Source of the DNA: Pseudoalteromonas sp. N1230-9
GTDB lineage: Bacteria > Pseudomonadota > Gammaproteobacteria > Enterobacterales > Alteromonadaceae
Length of the DNA: 64,000 nucleotides
NCBI RefSeq assembly: GCF_032716425.1
Contig: NZ_CP090419.1
Coordinates: 2,606,001 to 2,670,000 of the forward strand
Direction of reading: 5' to 3'
The notes under the pieces were generated by a model. It saw nothing but the letters and a program-made list of their open reading frames with translations. It did not search any database and was not told the DNA's origin. Below, one piece after another: positions 10,166-18,888 of the stretch (position 1 is its first letter; each line of letters opens with the position of its first letter). The position numbers and the translations under genes were made by a program.

Positions 10166-11274
10166 TTTGCCTCCGCTAACATAGGTTCTGCACTAATAGG
10201 CAAGATCAAACTAAAACAAGCACCACCATGTGCATTGTTATAAACTTCAACCCGCCCTTGATGGGCATTGGCGACTGAACTAACAACAGCCAGTCCAAGC
10301 CCTGTACCTTGGCTTTTAGTGGTAAAAAACGGTTCAAATAATTTATCTGCTAAACTAGTATCAATACCTGGGCCATTGTCGCTGACACTTATGCGCACGC
10401 AATTTTCATCTTTGTCATCTCGCTTAGCACTCAGCTCAACACGTGCCTGACTGCCAATTATTTGAATACTGTTATGAATAAGGTTTTGAACGGCACTTGC
10501 CAGTGCTGTTTTATTACCGACTATTTCAATATCTGGCTCAGGTAAACTAACAACAAGCTCGCTGTGGTTTTGGGCAACCATTGCATCGGCACCCACTTTA
10601 ACTTCGCTTAAAAGCTGTTGCATCGAGACACTTTCAACAACTTGCTGCTCACCACTTTTGGCAAATAAAAGCATGTCATTCACTTGGGTTTCTAAATCTT
10701 TTAAACGCGACATTAACTTAGTATGGAAGTTACCTCGCGATGCTTCTGGTAATCGCTTCGAGCCTAAGTTTGCAGCATACAACATAGCTGCAGAAAGCGG
10801 CGTCCTGACTTGATGAGCAAGAGAAGCAACCATTTTGCCAAGGGCACTTAAACGCTGCATATGCGCTACACGTTTTTGCAACCTGCGCGTTTCGGTCAAA
10901 TCTGTCATTAGGATGAGTTGCCCAGGCTCAGGAGCTAGCGCTGTAATATCGAGCTTAATTAAACGACCATCTTTTAGTGACACCTCATGGCCATCATCTT
11001 GCTTAGGACGAAACGAGCGTTGAATAACGCTAAACCACTTTTCACCTTCTAATGGCTCACCCAGCATGTCTATTGCAATTTGATTTGCTTTTGCAATCAT
11101 GCCGCGTCCATCTAGCACCACCACACCTGCAGGCATAGTATCAACCAAATGACTAAGCCAACTTGCCTGCTGGCGAAGCTCACTTAATTCCCCCACATAC
11201 TCTTCTTGCTGTAAACATGGGTTATATTGATTAGCTGTGATAAATTGTGGTTTTAGTACATTTGCCAAGGCCAT
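10162..11274 (-). CDS. flrB: Sensor histidine kinase FlrB (FleS)
   Basis: FlrB is the soluble kinase that phosphorylates FlrC once flagellar assembly reaches the required checkpoint. The protein has 370 residues and no membrane helix: a PAS-like domain at about 40-130, the dimerisation/phosphoacceptor box SLAHQVRTPLSAAM with His at about 154, and a HATPase_c domain with the N-box (LIHNSIQI), DNGPGID and GTGLGLAVV motifs. It is co-transcribed with flrC from a sigma54-type motif just upstream. Confidence 0.94.
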   Translation of the reverse strand: MALANVLKPQFITANQYNPCLQQEEYVGELSELRQQASWLSHLVDTMPAGVVVLDGRGMIAKANQIAIDMLGEPLEGEKWFSVIQRSFRPKQDDGHEVSLKDGRLIKLDITALAPEPGQLILMTDLTETRRLQKRVAHMQRLSALGKMVASLAHQVRTPLSAAMLYAANLGSKRLPEASRGNFHTKLMSRLKDLETQVNDMLLFAKSGEQQVVESVSMQQLLSEVKVGADAMVAQNHSELVVSLPEPDIEIVGNKTALASAVQNLIHNSIQIIGSQARVELSAKRDDKDENCVRISVSDNGPGIDTSLADKLFEPFFTTKSQGTGLGLAVVSSVANAHQGRVEVYNNAHGGACFSLILPISAEPMLAEAK

Positions 11275-11310
11275 AATTAACTACTCAAAAATCGTGTCTG
11301 ACAGTGTAAA

Positions 11311-11326
11311 TGCACAAACTATACCA
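11311..11326 (-). promoter_or_regulatory. sigma54-type promoter of flrBC
   Basis: The minus strand reads TGGTATAGTTTGTGCA, with GG and GC doublets spaced 10 bases apart, 36 bp upstream of flrB. In Vibrio, FlrA drives flrBC through sigma54, and the motif fits that scheme. Confidence 0.8.
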
Positions 11327-11402
11327 AATTTATTATTGTTTAATTTCAATAAATTAAAGGTTAATTTAACAACGACAAAAAAATGACAACTGCGAGGGAA
11401 CG

Positions 11403-11990
11403 ATGCAAAAAGAACACCTTTGTCGCTGCCCATGGCTCGACACCAATAAAGAAGATTATGTGGCCTACCATGATGAAGAATGGGGTGTGCCATTATATGA
11501 TGATCACCGCTTATTTGAGTTTATAACCTTAGAGTCAGCACAAGCGGGACTGAGTTGGTATACCATACTTAAAAAGCGTGATGGCTATCGCAGTGCCTTC
11601 AAAAACTTTGTTGTCGAAGAGGTTGCCAGAATGACCGAAGACGACGTCGAACGGTTAATGCAGTTTGAAGGCATTATTCGTAATCGCGCTAAAATCGCTG
11701 CCACTATCAATAACGCGCAACGCTTTATTGAGATTCAAAAAGAGTTTGGCAGTTTCTCAAACTATCAATGGCAGTTTGTAGGTGGTAAACCACTGGTGAA
11801 TAACCTTGAAAAGCGAGAAGATTACCCTGCTATAACAGAAGCCTCGACCGCTTTTGCTAAAGATCTAAAAAAGCGCGGCTTTAAATTTTTAGGGCCAACA
11901 ACTGTTTATGCACATATGCAGGCCTGTGGCATGGTTAACGACCACAGTAATGATTGTTTTAGAAAAGCTGAAATAATTGCACAGTATTGA
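11403..11990 (+). CDS. tag: DNA-3-methyladenine glycosylase I (Tag)
   Basis: Tag excises 3-methyladenine from alkylated DNA as the first step of base-excision repair. The protein has 195 residues. It starts with the zinc-site and active-site signature CPWLDTNKEDYVAYHDEEWG near residues 9-28, continues with FEFITLESAQAGLSW, and ends with the second zinc cluster (CGMVNDHSNDC), all in the order of E. coli Tag. The ATG has AGGGAACG upstream. It is on the opposite strand to its flagellar neighbours and has no functional link to them, which suggests an insertion between flrB and flrA or a breakpoint of synteny. Confidence 0.96.
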   Translation: MQKEHLCRCPWLDTNKEDYVAYHDEEWGVPLYDDHRLFEFITLESAQAGLSWYTILKKRDGYRSAFKNFVVEEVARMTEDDVERLMQFEGIIRNRAKIAATINNAQRFIEIQKEFGSFSNYQWQFVGGKPLVNNLEKREDYPAITEASTAFAKDLKKRGFKFLGPTTVYAHMQACGMVNDHSNDCFRKAEIIAQY

Positions 11991-12000
11991 CTGCACGATT

Positions 12001-12209
12001 ATACCAATTCGCTTAATTAAGTAGTCTATTTTGAGGCAAGGAAACCTTGTTGTTAACAAGGCAAAAATTTCGTTATTTAGTTGTTCTCGTCAATTGCTCC
12101 TGCATTGCTCTACCTCCTGCATCCATGCAGTCGTAAATGAGAAATTTTTAACGCAGGTAGCGACAGGTTTAATCCCTCTAAATGATTAAGTATTATTGCG
12201 GATTGGTAT
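12001..12209. repeat. MITE-like palindromic element
   Basis: This is a noncoding element of about 209 bp bounded by 12-bp terminal inverted repeats, ATACCAATTCGC on the left and GCGGATTGGTAT on the right, with one mismatch. Internal arms also pair imperfectly: CAAAAATTTCG near 12062-12072 against GAAATTTTTAACG near 12141-12153. No open reading frame of note is inside. It fills most of the 321-bp gap between tag and flrA. The TIRs plus self-complementarity fit a nonautonomous transposable element. Intergenic elements with ATACCAAT ends are familiar to me from marine gammaproteobacteria, but I could not search for copies. Confidence 0.7.
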
Positions 12210-12236
12210 TTGTACTAGTTTGAAGCGAGTAAAAAA

Positions 12237-12282
12237 GTAGGTCATCCATTATGGCGTGTTGCTAATATGACCTACACATTTT
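12237..12282. terminator. Bidirectional terminator between tag and flrA
   Basis: A stem of GTAGGTCAT and ATGACCTAC is flanked by a T-run on the plus side (TTTTTTT) and by an A-run (T-run on the minus strand) on the other. It therefore serves the convergent genes tag and flrA. Confidence 0.75.
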
Positions 12283-12311
12283 TTTGGGTAATAATGAAAA
12301 GCTAAAGCAGG

Positions 12312-13751
12312 TTAATCTCGCGACAGATTATACTTTTTCATTTTTTCGACTAAGGTTGTACGGCGTACACCTAAAATTTCAGCGGCACGTGCCACCACAT
12401 AGTCATAACGCTCAAGGGCTTGGCTAATCAGGCTTATCTCTAAATCCGCTAAATACTCTTTTAGCTCAATACCTTCTTCAGGTAATAAACCTGAATCAGC
12501 TGACGCGGTTGAAAGTTCAGGCTCTTCATCCTCGTAGTCGCTAAAACCACTGCTGAAAATATCGTTAAAGGCATCTCGCTCCATCAACTCTTCAGGGTAT
12601 TCAGGTTCATAGGCATCGACTTCAATATAGCGGTATTTACTTGGTAAGTCTGGTACATCAACGACCTTATCAGGGAACATGATCACCATACGCTCAACGA
12701 GATTCGCCAGCTCACGAATATTGCCAGGCCACGCATGCTCTTTTAAACTTTGAATCGCGCGCTCAGTGAACTTGGCTGTAGTGCCACTTTGCTCGTTTAC
12801 ACGGCGCATTAACTCTTTTAATAACAGTGGAATATCGTCTGCGCGTTCACTTAGTGATGGGTTTTCAATCGGGAATACATTTAAGCGATAAAAAAGATCT
12901 TCACGAAAATCCCCTTTTTCGATCATATCCTCAAGGTTTCTGTGGGTTGCAGCAATGATGCGCACATCAGCCTGAATAGGCTTAGTACCGCCTACCCGCT
13001 CATAGCTTCTCTCTTGTAAAACACGTAGTAACTTCACCTGCATTTGCAATGGCATGTCACCTATTTCATCTAAAAAGAGCGTGCCGCCTTGTGCTAATTC
13101 GAAGCGACCTTTACGTGCAGAAATCGCACCTGTAAAAGCGCCTTTTTCATGACCAAATAACTCACTTTCAAGTAACTCCCCAGGAATTGCTCCGCAGTTT
13201 ACTGGAACAAATGGTCCTGTGTTACGCTTTGACAATAAGTGAACATTACGGGCGACAACTTCTTTACCAGTGCCAGATTCACCTAAAATGAGTACATTGG
13301 CATCTGTTTTTGCGACTTGTTCAATTAAAAAGCGAACGTCTTTGACTGCATCAGTTTCACCCACTAAACCATCAAATGATTTATGCGATTTAGACTGTTT
13401 ATGCTCGCCTGGCAACATACGTTGGTATTGCTGACAATCATGCAAAAGCTGGGTAGTTACATCATGGTTAAAGGGTTCACAAATTAACCCCACCACGTTA
13501 GCAATACTCAATAACGGCTTGAGTGTTTCACCTATCAGTAAGAATGGGATAGCAGGAAACTGCTTTATAACGGTTTCATGACTTAGTTGCTGTAAAGCCC
13601 CAAGAATGACCATACACTCTTGCTGTTGGTGCTTTTCACAAAATGTTTGAAGTGTTGACTCATCAACCAATTGAACAGCTTCACCTATAAAGGTAAGTGC
13701 TGCATGTAAACCTATCGCACGATTATTATTATTGTCTAAAATTAAGATCAT
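12312..13751 (-). CDS. flrA: Flagellar master regulator FlrA (FleQ)
   Basis: FlrA is the sigma54-dependent activator at the top of the polar flagellar hierarchy; FleQ and FlrA family members bind c-di-GMP. The protein has 479 residues: an N-terminal FleQ-type domain (about 1-115, without the phospho-acceptor Asp arrangement of a normal receiver), an AAA+ domain with Walker [10 protein letters not shown] at about 156-164 and GAFTGA at 204-209, and a C-terminal Fis helix-turn-helix ([19 protein letters not shown]). In Pseudomonas FleQ also controls adhesin genes, which is relevant to the Lap system 21 kb away. It is monocistronic and convergent with tag. Confidence 0.95.
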   Translation of the reverse strand: MILILDNNNNRAIGLHAALTFIGEAVQLVDESTLQTFCEKHQQQECMVILGALQQLSHETVIKQFPAIPFLLIGETLKPLLSIANVVGLICEPFNHDVTTQLLHDCQQYQRMLPGEHKQSKSHKSFDGLVGETDAVKDVRFLIEQVAKTDANVLILGESGTGKEVVARNVHLLSKRNTGPFVPVNCGAIPGELLESELFGHEKGAFTGAISARKGRFELAQGGTLFLDEIGDMPLQMQVKLLRVLQERSYERVGGTKPIQADVRIIAATHRNLEDMIEKGDFREDLFYRLNVFPIENPSLSERADDIPLLLKELMRRVNEQSGTTAKFTERAIQSLKEHAWPGNIRELANLVERMVIMFPDKVVDVPDLPSKYRYIEVDAYEPEYPEELMERDAFNDIFSSGFSDYEDEEPELSTASADSGLLPEEGIELKEYLADLEISLISQALERYDYVVARAAEILGVRRTTLVEKMKKYNLSRD

Positions 13752-13965
13752 TATTGGCGAACCACAGTTACCACTCGGTTAGTTAATTTTTAAATTGTAA
13801 GCGAGTTTGAACGGGATGCAAGCGCAAAGCGGCAATTTATTGACATCAACGCCAAAAAATAGTCACTTAGTAGAAAAAGCAATACTAAACTACTAACTTA
13901 ACTCAATAGAGAAGTTTTTACTTTGGTGCAGCTACGCACATTTGTATAATTCATCTAGACTAAGA
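13752..13965. other. Divergent upstream region flrA/fliS, no gene seen
   Basis: No convincing ORF or RNA is visible in this stretch. It presumably holds the flrA promoter, but I could not place one with confidence. The fliS promoters begin immediately to the right. Confidence 0.5.
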
Positions 13966-13992
13966 TAAAGAAAAAGTTAATTCTGCCGATAC
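13966..13992 (+). promoter_or_regulatory. sigma28-type promoter of fliS
   Basis: TAAAGAAA and GCCGATAC are separated by exactly 11 bases, close to the FliA consensus TAAAGTTT-N11-GCCGATAA. The motif ends 66 bp before the fliS ATG and just 6 bp before a second, sigma54-type promoter. Confidence 0.75.
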
Positions 13993-13998
13993 TATCTA

Positions 13999-14015
13999 TG
14001 GCACTAATATTGCTT
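13999..14015 (+). promoter_or_regulatory. sigma54-type promoter of fliS
   Basis: TGGCACTAATATTGCTT is a near-perfect match to TGGCAC-N5-TTGC, with correct GG-N10-GC spacing. It lies 43 bp upstream of the fliS ATG. Confidence 0.88.
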
Positions 14016-14058
14016 AGATTTGTTTTATTAATTGGTGTTTTAATTATAGGATTTTCTC

Positions 14059-14460
14059 ATGGCACACATCTCAGTAAAAAAGTACAGTCAGGTTAGCGTT
14101 AGCAACATCAACGAAATGACACCGTACGAGCAGATAAACCTTATCTTCAATAATATCATTGGCAGATTAGCGGCAACAAAGGGCTTTATTGAACGTAAAG
14201 AACTTGAAAAAAAGGGTGAGAATATCTCTAGTAGCATTTTATTGTTTGGCGCTTTACAAGACGCGTTAAACTTTGAGAAAGGCGGAGAAATTTCTAATAA
14301 CCTTTTATCACTTTACGACTTTTGCCAACGCCGTCTAACAGAAGCAAATATCAATAATGATATTGATGCAATTGATGACGTTATTCGAATCGTAAAAGAA
14401 ATAAAAGAAGGCTGGGATGCAATTCCAGCAGATGAGCGCACACCTAAAGCTGATCAATAA
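14059..14460 (+). CDS. fliS: Flagellar export chaperone FliS
   Basis: FliS binds the C-terminus of newly made flagellin, prevents its polymerisation in the cytoplasm and delivers it to the export gate. The product has 133 residues, all-helical, with the typical core TPYEQINLIFNNIIGRLAATKGFIERKE followed by an ALNFEKGGEISNNLLSLYDFC segment that corresponds to the FliS hallmark. It is unusual in being on the plus strand, divergent from flrA and convergent with fliD. Tandem sigma28 and sigma54 motifs lie upstream. Confidence 0.94.
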   Translation: MAHISVKKYSQVSVSNINEMTPYEQINLIFNNIIGRLAATKGFIERKELEKKGENISSSILLFGALQDALNFEKGGEISNNLLSLYDFCQRRLTEANINNDIDAIDDVIRIVKEIKEGWDAIPADERTPKADQ

Positions 14461-14461
14461 A

Positions 14462-14749
14462 ATGCCTGATAATCTGACTCTGGACGAGCAACTCACAGCC
14501 CTTTCAGAGCATATAGACAAAACAGAGATTGAGCTTGCCAGCCAGTCGTTAGTGGCTATCGATAAAAAGCTAAGGGCTTGGTGTGAAAGTAGCACGCCTC
14601 CAACCGAACAAGAGCTCTTAGCAATACAAACCCGTATTTCTTCCGCCATGGCCAGACTAAAAAGCGCAAGAGACAAAACACAAGCAGAACTTCTCAGCCA
14701 ACGAAAATCAAATAAGGCTATCTCTAAATATAAAGCAACTAAGCGCTAA
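14462..14749 (+). CDS. FliT/FlaI-like flagellar chaperone
   Basis: This is a small, highly charged helical protein of about 95 residues directly after fliS. In Vibrio-type clusters the gene next to fliS is flaI (FliT-like), a putative FliD-binding chaperone. Position and size support this; sequence conservation in the family is too low for me to be sure. The start is uncertain: ATG 14462 lies one base after the fliS stop but lacks a clear ribosome site, whereas ATG 14417 has AGAAGG upstream and would overlap fliS by 44 bp. Confidence 0.7.
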   Translation: MPDNLTLDEQLTALSEHIDKTEIELASQSLVAIDKKLRAWCESSTPPTEQELLAIQTRISSAMARLKSARDKTQAELLSQRKSNKAISKYKATKR

Positions 14750-14781
14750 TCTAGCGTTTAGTTGTTTTTATTACCTCAATT

Positions 14782-14807
14782 GCGCGACATAAAGTCGCGA
14801 CTACAAT
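14782..14807. repeat. REP-like palindrome, copy 1
   Basis: CGCGAC and GTCGCG arms flank a five-base A/T-rich loop, followed by ACTACA. A near-identical copy lies at 35139-35165. It sits in the convergent gap between the fliT-like gene and fliD. Confidence 0.65.
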
Positions 14808-14934
14808 ACAAGTTAATATCACTTTTGTTATTCATTTTCGCAGCATAAAGGTCGACGTGGGTAAACTGATTATGTTTGTGGGGGTTTTCAAGCAAAGCGT
14901 AATTCTTGATAAAAAATAGTTTGTACGCCAAAAA

Positions 14935-14960
14935 CAAAAAAGCGCCAAAGAAGTTGGCGC
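14935..14960 (-). terminator. fliD terminator
   Basis: On the minus strand a GCGCCAA/TTGGCGC stem is followed by TTTTTTG and further T-rich sequence, 27 bp past the fliD stop. It is a strong intrinsic terminator. Confidence 0.88.
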
Positions 14961-14986
14961 TTAAATAAGGAAAAGTGATAAGTTTA

Positions 14987-16426
14987 CTAATTACTCTTTT
15001 TAACAACACCTGGCATATTATCAAGCTGCGCTTGAACATAACTACTGGTTGAATTTAGCTGTGCAACAAGTAAATCCATGCTGTTATATTGGTCGTATAA
15101 ACGAGACTCTAAAGATTCCATTTTTCTTGCAAAATCAATGCGCTCATCATCTAAACCATCTAACTGAGTTTGTTTACTGTCAATTCTGTTTTGAACAATA
15201 CCATCAGAGTCAGTATAAAAGCTCATAAGTTCATCAAAAGACTGCGCAAAGCCGCCCTCGTCTTCATTGTCACCTAAAAAGAATTCTTGAACTAAATCCA
15301 CATCTGCTTTTACTTGCTCATCTAAACGCTCTGCATCTAAGGTCAGTTTACCGTAACGGTCTGCTTCAACCCCAAGCTTAGATAATGACAAACTACTGCC
15401 ATCACTCAAGCCAACTTCATTGGTTAGCTGTTGGCGAAGCTTTGACATCACACCACGAAGCATAGAGTCACCGGCCATAACCCCAGCCCCGTCTTCGCCT
15501 GAGCGGCCAAGATTTTTGCTAAGCTCAAGTAACTCATTATAGCTTTCAATAAAACTGTTTAAGCCAGCTTTGATGTTACTATTATTCTCAGTAACCTTTA
15601 ATGAGCTATCATCATCATCTGCACCGTGTACTTTTTTAGCTGTAATATCTACGCCATCGATAACATTCTTAAACTCATTCGTGTTACTCGTCACGGTGAG
15701 TGTGCCATCAATGGTAATTTGCGCATTCTGCGCAGCATCAACTTCGGTTAAATTAGTAACATGATTAGCAGGATCGGCATCTGATACATCATATGCTAAG
15801 CGAGAAAGACCGCCTGTATCAGTGTTGTTACCATCATTATCTTGCACTGTAATGCTGATGGCATTTTCTTCACCGGTTTCTTTACTTGTTAATACTAAAT
15901 GTTGTCCAGCATCCGTAGTTACAATTGTTGCTGTCACAGAGTCATTACTATCAGTACCCGTGAATGGACCATTATTTATTTGGTCTCGTAAATCCTCTAA
16001 TGTATTTGTTGGTGACAAGACAGTAGAAAAACTATTTTCGCCTGAGCTAATGGTAATAACGCCACTACCAATTGACTCATCCGCAGCAAAGGCTGGTGAT
16101 GACAACTTATGTGCTTGTGCGAGCGCATCAACCTTTACATTATAACCACCAGGCTGAGCGTCTTTATCTGATTCAACGGAAAGAAAGTCATCACCACCAG
16201 AAATGCTTCTTCTTTGATAGTTTTCAACATCACCTAATGCTTCCATTGAGGTTTGCAGTTTTTCAAGTGCTGATTTGAGTGCACCAGCTGCTGAAATATC
16301 CGTTGTTAAAGTTGCTTCTCTTTTATTTAAACGTGAAGTAAAAGGGGTGCGCTCAGCATTAACTAACGCATCAACAATATCTGATACTGCTAAACCTGAA
16401 CCTAAACCATTAAATGAAATAGCCAT
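14987..16426 (-). CDS. fliD: Flagellar filament cap protein FliD (hook-associated protein 2)
   Basis: FliD caps the growing filament and directs flagellin insertion. The protein has 479 residues: a conserved N-terminus (GLGSGLAVSDIVDALVNAER), FliD_N and FliD_C domains, and a C-terminal helix with a long coiled coil. The central part includes a flagellin-like IN-motif region with IDGVDITAKKV. The neighbours flaG upstream and the flagellin gene further upstream are the usual partners. Confidence 0.96.
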   Translation of the reverse strand: MAISFNGLGSGLAVSDIVDALVNAERTPFTSRLNKREATLTTDISAAGALKSALEKLQTSMEALGDVENYQRRSISGGDDFLSVESDKDAQPGGYNVKVDALAQAHKLSSPAFAADESIGSGVITISSGENSFSTVLSPTNTLEDLRDQINNGPFTGTDSNDSVTATIVTTDAGQHLVLTSKETGEENAISITVQDNDGNNTDTGGLSRLAYDVSDADPANHVTNLTEVDAAQNAQITIDGTLTVTSNTNEFKNVIDGVDITAKKVHGADDDDSSLKVTENNSNIKAGLNSFIESYNELLELSKNLGRSGEDGAGVMAGDSMLRGVMSKLRQQLTNEVGLSDGSSLSLSKLGVEADRYGKLTLDAERLDEQVKADVDLVQEFFLGDNEDEGGFAQSFDELMSFYTDSDGIVQNRIDSKQTQLDGLDDERIDFARKMESLESRLYDQYNSMDLLVAQLNSTSSYVQAQLDNMPGVVKKSN

Positions 16427-16470
16427 AACACATCCTCTTAATTACCTATTTAAATCAAAGTAGCAAAAAG

Positions 16471-16881
16471 CTAAGCTGTTTGATCAATTAAAAAACCAGC
16501 GGTTTCTGAAAGTTTAGCCACTAGGCTCAACACTTCTTCAGATGGGTATTGCTTAATTAGCTCACCACTGTTTTTATCAACCACTTTAATAACATCACGG
16601 CCCGACTCTTCATCAACTTGAAACTGCAAACTGCGATTCATTTCGCCCATGAAGTCTTGCAATTGTTGCGCCATTTTCTCAAGCTGCTCGCGGCCCAATT
16701 CATCTTTTTCACCGCTTTGTTGAACTTGTTGATAATTTTGCTCTGTTTGTTGTTGAAGTGTATTTTCCGTTTTATTTGATTCATCAACCGCCGTTGCTGT
16801 CAGTTGTGGACTCGCAGCTAACTTATCGTCAGCTTTTTGCGGAGCCACTGCAAAATCAGGGCTTTGGGTTATTGCACTCAT
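16471..16881 (-). CDS. flaG: FlaG family protein
   Basis: FlaG is a small protein linked in several bacteria to filament length control; its mechanism is not settled. The protein has 136 residues: a variable Gln/Ser-rich first half, then the conserved C-terminal domain with LQFQVDEESGRDVIKVVDKNSG and PSEEVLSLV, typical of FlaG. The ATG has AAGGAGG at good spacing. The fliC terminator lies between it and the flagellin gene, so flaG-fliD is probably expressed by read-through or from a promoter I could not see. Confidence 0.93.
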   Translation of the reverse strand: MSAITQSPDFAVAPQKADDKLAASPQLTATAVDESNKTENTLQQQTEQNYQQVQQSGEKDELGREQLEKMAQQLQDFMGEMNRSLQFQVDEESGRDVIKVVDKNSGELIKQYPSEEVLSLVAKLSETAGFLIDQTA

Positions 16882-16920
16882 AACGCCTCCTTAAACATTT
16901 TACCCTATGGCTAATACAAC

Positions 16921-16952
16921 AAAAGGAGATTAGCTAAGCCAATCTCCTTTTT
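16921..16952 (-). terminator. Terminator after sigma28 flagellin gene
   Basis: The AGGAGATT and AATCTCCT arms with a short loop are flanked by T-runs on both strands, 55 bp past the flagellin stop. Confidence 0.82.
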
Positions 16953-17006
16953 ATTTTAGTTAACTAATGCTGACTTAACCATTAGTTGTTGTAACTAATC
17001 ACACTA

Positions 17007-18410
17007 TTAACCAATTAAGCTAAGCGCTGCTTGTGGTAATTGGTTCGCTTGCGACAAGATTGATGTACCTGCTTGTTGCAAGATTTGGTTTTTAGTCATG
17101 TGTGCAGTTTCTGTTGCAAAGTCAGTATCTTGAATACGGCTACGTGAAGCAGATACGTTTTCAGAGATGTTTGCAAGGTTACTGATTGTGTGACCAAAAC
17201 GGTTTTGAACCGCACCTAGGCTCGCACGCTGCGTATCAATTTGAGCAATCGCCGAGTCAATAACATCAATTGCTTCTTGAGCAGAGTCTTGACTTGTTGA
17301 AATATCAATAGAGTTTACTGTATTAAGCGTTGAAGACGTAGCAGCAAGTAGCTCACCAGTGTCAGCAGTGCCATCATCACCTACTGTAAATGATTGAGTC
17401 GATGATAGACGAAGCTCTGAAGTCTTAGAAACATCAGCTGCAACTGCGCCGCCATCAAGGGTAGCTGTTGCGGTAGCTGCTGTAGCACCAGTAATTTCAG
17501 CACCTTTAACACCTGTCGCTTTTAAATCGATAGTTCCAGCATCAGCATCATAATCAACTTCAAAACCATCTTTTGCTAAATCTGCAGACAAACGCTCAGT
17601 GTTACCTGCGTAATCAGCAAGGTCATATGATTTGTCACCAATGTTTAATGTACCATCATCAGTTACTGATAAATCGCCAATTTGAACTTCTAATACTGCT
17701 TCTGCCGTGATACCGATATTTTGCGCATTAATAGCAGTAGCAACATCTGCCGCTGACTGAGTATTTGCGTATGTGTGAGTATAAGAACCTTTATACCCAG
17801 AGAAAGTGATATCACCACCTGTACCTGTACCTAGCTCAGTATCTAAATCTGTAGCAGTTAATGTTCCAAAAACTGTGCCTGCACCTTTGATTTCGTTAGC
17901 TCCCAAGTCGTTAGAGCTTGTACCATCAAGTGTTACATCAATTGTTTGGTTTGCATTTGAACCAACTTGGAACTGTTTTGTACCAAAGCTACCATCTAGT
18001 AGTTTTACACCACCGAATGTCGTTGTATCAGCGATACGTGTTAATTCTGTTTGTAGTGCTACAACTTCTTCTTGAAGTGCATCACGGTCTTCAGCAGAGT
18101 TTGAACCGTTAGCTGATTGTAGTGCTAGCTCACGCATACGTTGAAGGATACTTGTTGACTCATTCATCGCACCTTCAGCAGTTTGTGCCATTGAGATACC
18201 GTCGTTAGCATTACGTTGTGCTACTGCTAGACCATTTACCTGTGAAGTTAAACGGTTTGAAATTTGTAGGCCTGCCGCATCATCTTTTGCGCTGTTGATA
18301 CGCATACCTGATGCTAAACGTTCCATTGAAGTTGCTAAGCCTTCACTTGAACGAGACAAGTTACGTTGAGCATTTAATGAAGATACATTTGTATTTACTG
18401 ATAAAGCCAT
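17007..18410 (-). CDS. fliC: Flagellin, sigma28-controlled copy
   Basis: This is a structural subunit of the flagellar filament, exported through the hollow core. The protein has 467 residues, with the conserved D0/D1 N-terminus ([35 protein letters not shown]) and C-terminus ([20 protein letters not shown] ending [16 protein letters not shown]). A variable central domain at about 180-370 contains flagellin-type repeat modules. It is closely similar to the adjacent flagellin at 18889-20295, mostly in the termini, indicating a tandem duplication. A sigma28 motif lies about 90 bp upstream, unlike its neighbour. Confidence 0.97.
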   Translation of the reverse strand: MALSVNTNVSSLNAQRNLSRSSEGLATSMERLASGMRINSAKDDAAGLQISNRLTSQVNGLAVAQRNANDGISMAQTAEGAMNESTSILQRMRELALQSANGSNSAEDRDALQEEVVALQTELTRIADTTTFGGVKLLDGSFGTKQFQVGSNANQTIDVTLDGTSSNDLGANEIKGAGTVFGTLTATDLDTELGTGTGGDITFSGYKGSYTHTYANTQSAADVATAINAQNIGITAEAVLEVQIGDLSVTDDGTLNIGDKSYDLADYAGNTERLSADLAKDGFEVDYDADAGTIDLKATGVKGAEITGATAATATATLDGGAVAADVSKTSELRLSSTQSFTVGDDGTADTGELLAATSSTLNTVNSIDISTSQDSAQEAIDVIDSAIAQIDTQRASLGAVQNRFGHTISNLANISENVSASRSRIQDTDFATETAHMTKNQILQQAGTSILSQANQLPQAALSLIG

Positions 18411-18500
18411 GATAAAACTCCTGATTACTTTCGTAATATATCTGTTTTGATTTAACCAAGAACTTTCACAATTGTATGTTCAAGCTCTGTACTGGTTAAG

Positions 18501-18527
18501 TTAACGGCAGGTGAAGATTTATCTTTA
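18501..18527 (-). promoter_or_regulatory. sigma28-type promoter of flagellin gene
   Basis: The minus strand reads TAAAGATA, 11 bases, then GCCGTTAA, a good match in both boxes and in spacing to the FliA consensus. It lies in the 478-bp gap between the two flagellin genes, which otherwise holds only A/T-rich leader sequence and the upstream gene's terminator. Confidence 0.8.
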
Positions 18528-18845
18528 GACTTTTTTTCAAAAAAATTAATATTTTTATTAGAAAATAATTTAACTGTTTAAAATTATTGAATTTTATTAT
18601 TCATTAAAACGTCTATTTAAAGAAGATGTTTTGCATTCCATCCCTACATTTATCGCTTAAAAGAGCCATTATTACGTTTTCTACTAATACAGTGATGCTT
18701 AATAAAACCGTGCGACCAAGAGTCACAACTATTACTCATCGTACTTATTAATAGCTATTTCAAGATAAAGTTGCCCGTAAGCTCTTTGGCAAAATCTAAT
18801 TGTTGATATCCACCTAGGGTAGCGAAAGATCTGACACTTAAAACA

Positions 18846-18873
18846 AAAAACGCACTCAGTGAGTGCGTTTTTA
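18846..18873 (-). terminator. Terminator after sigma54 flagellin gene
   Basis: An AAACGCACTCA/TGAGTGCGTTT perfect stem is flanked by A and T runs, 16 bp past the flagellin stop. Confidence 0.88.
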
Positions 18874-18888
18874 AAGTAACAACTAATG

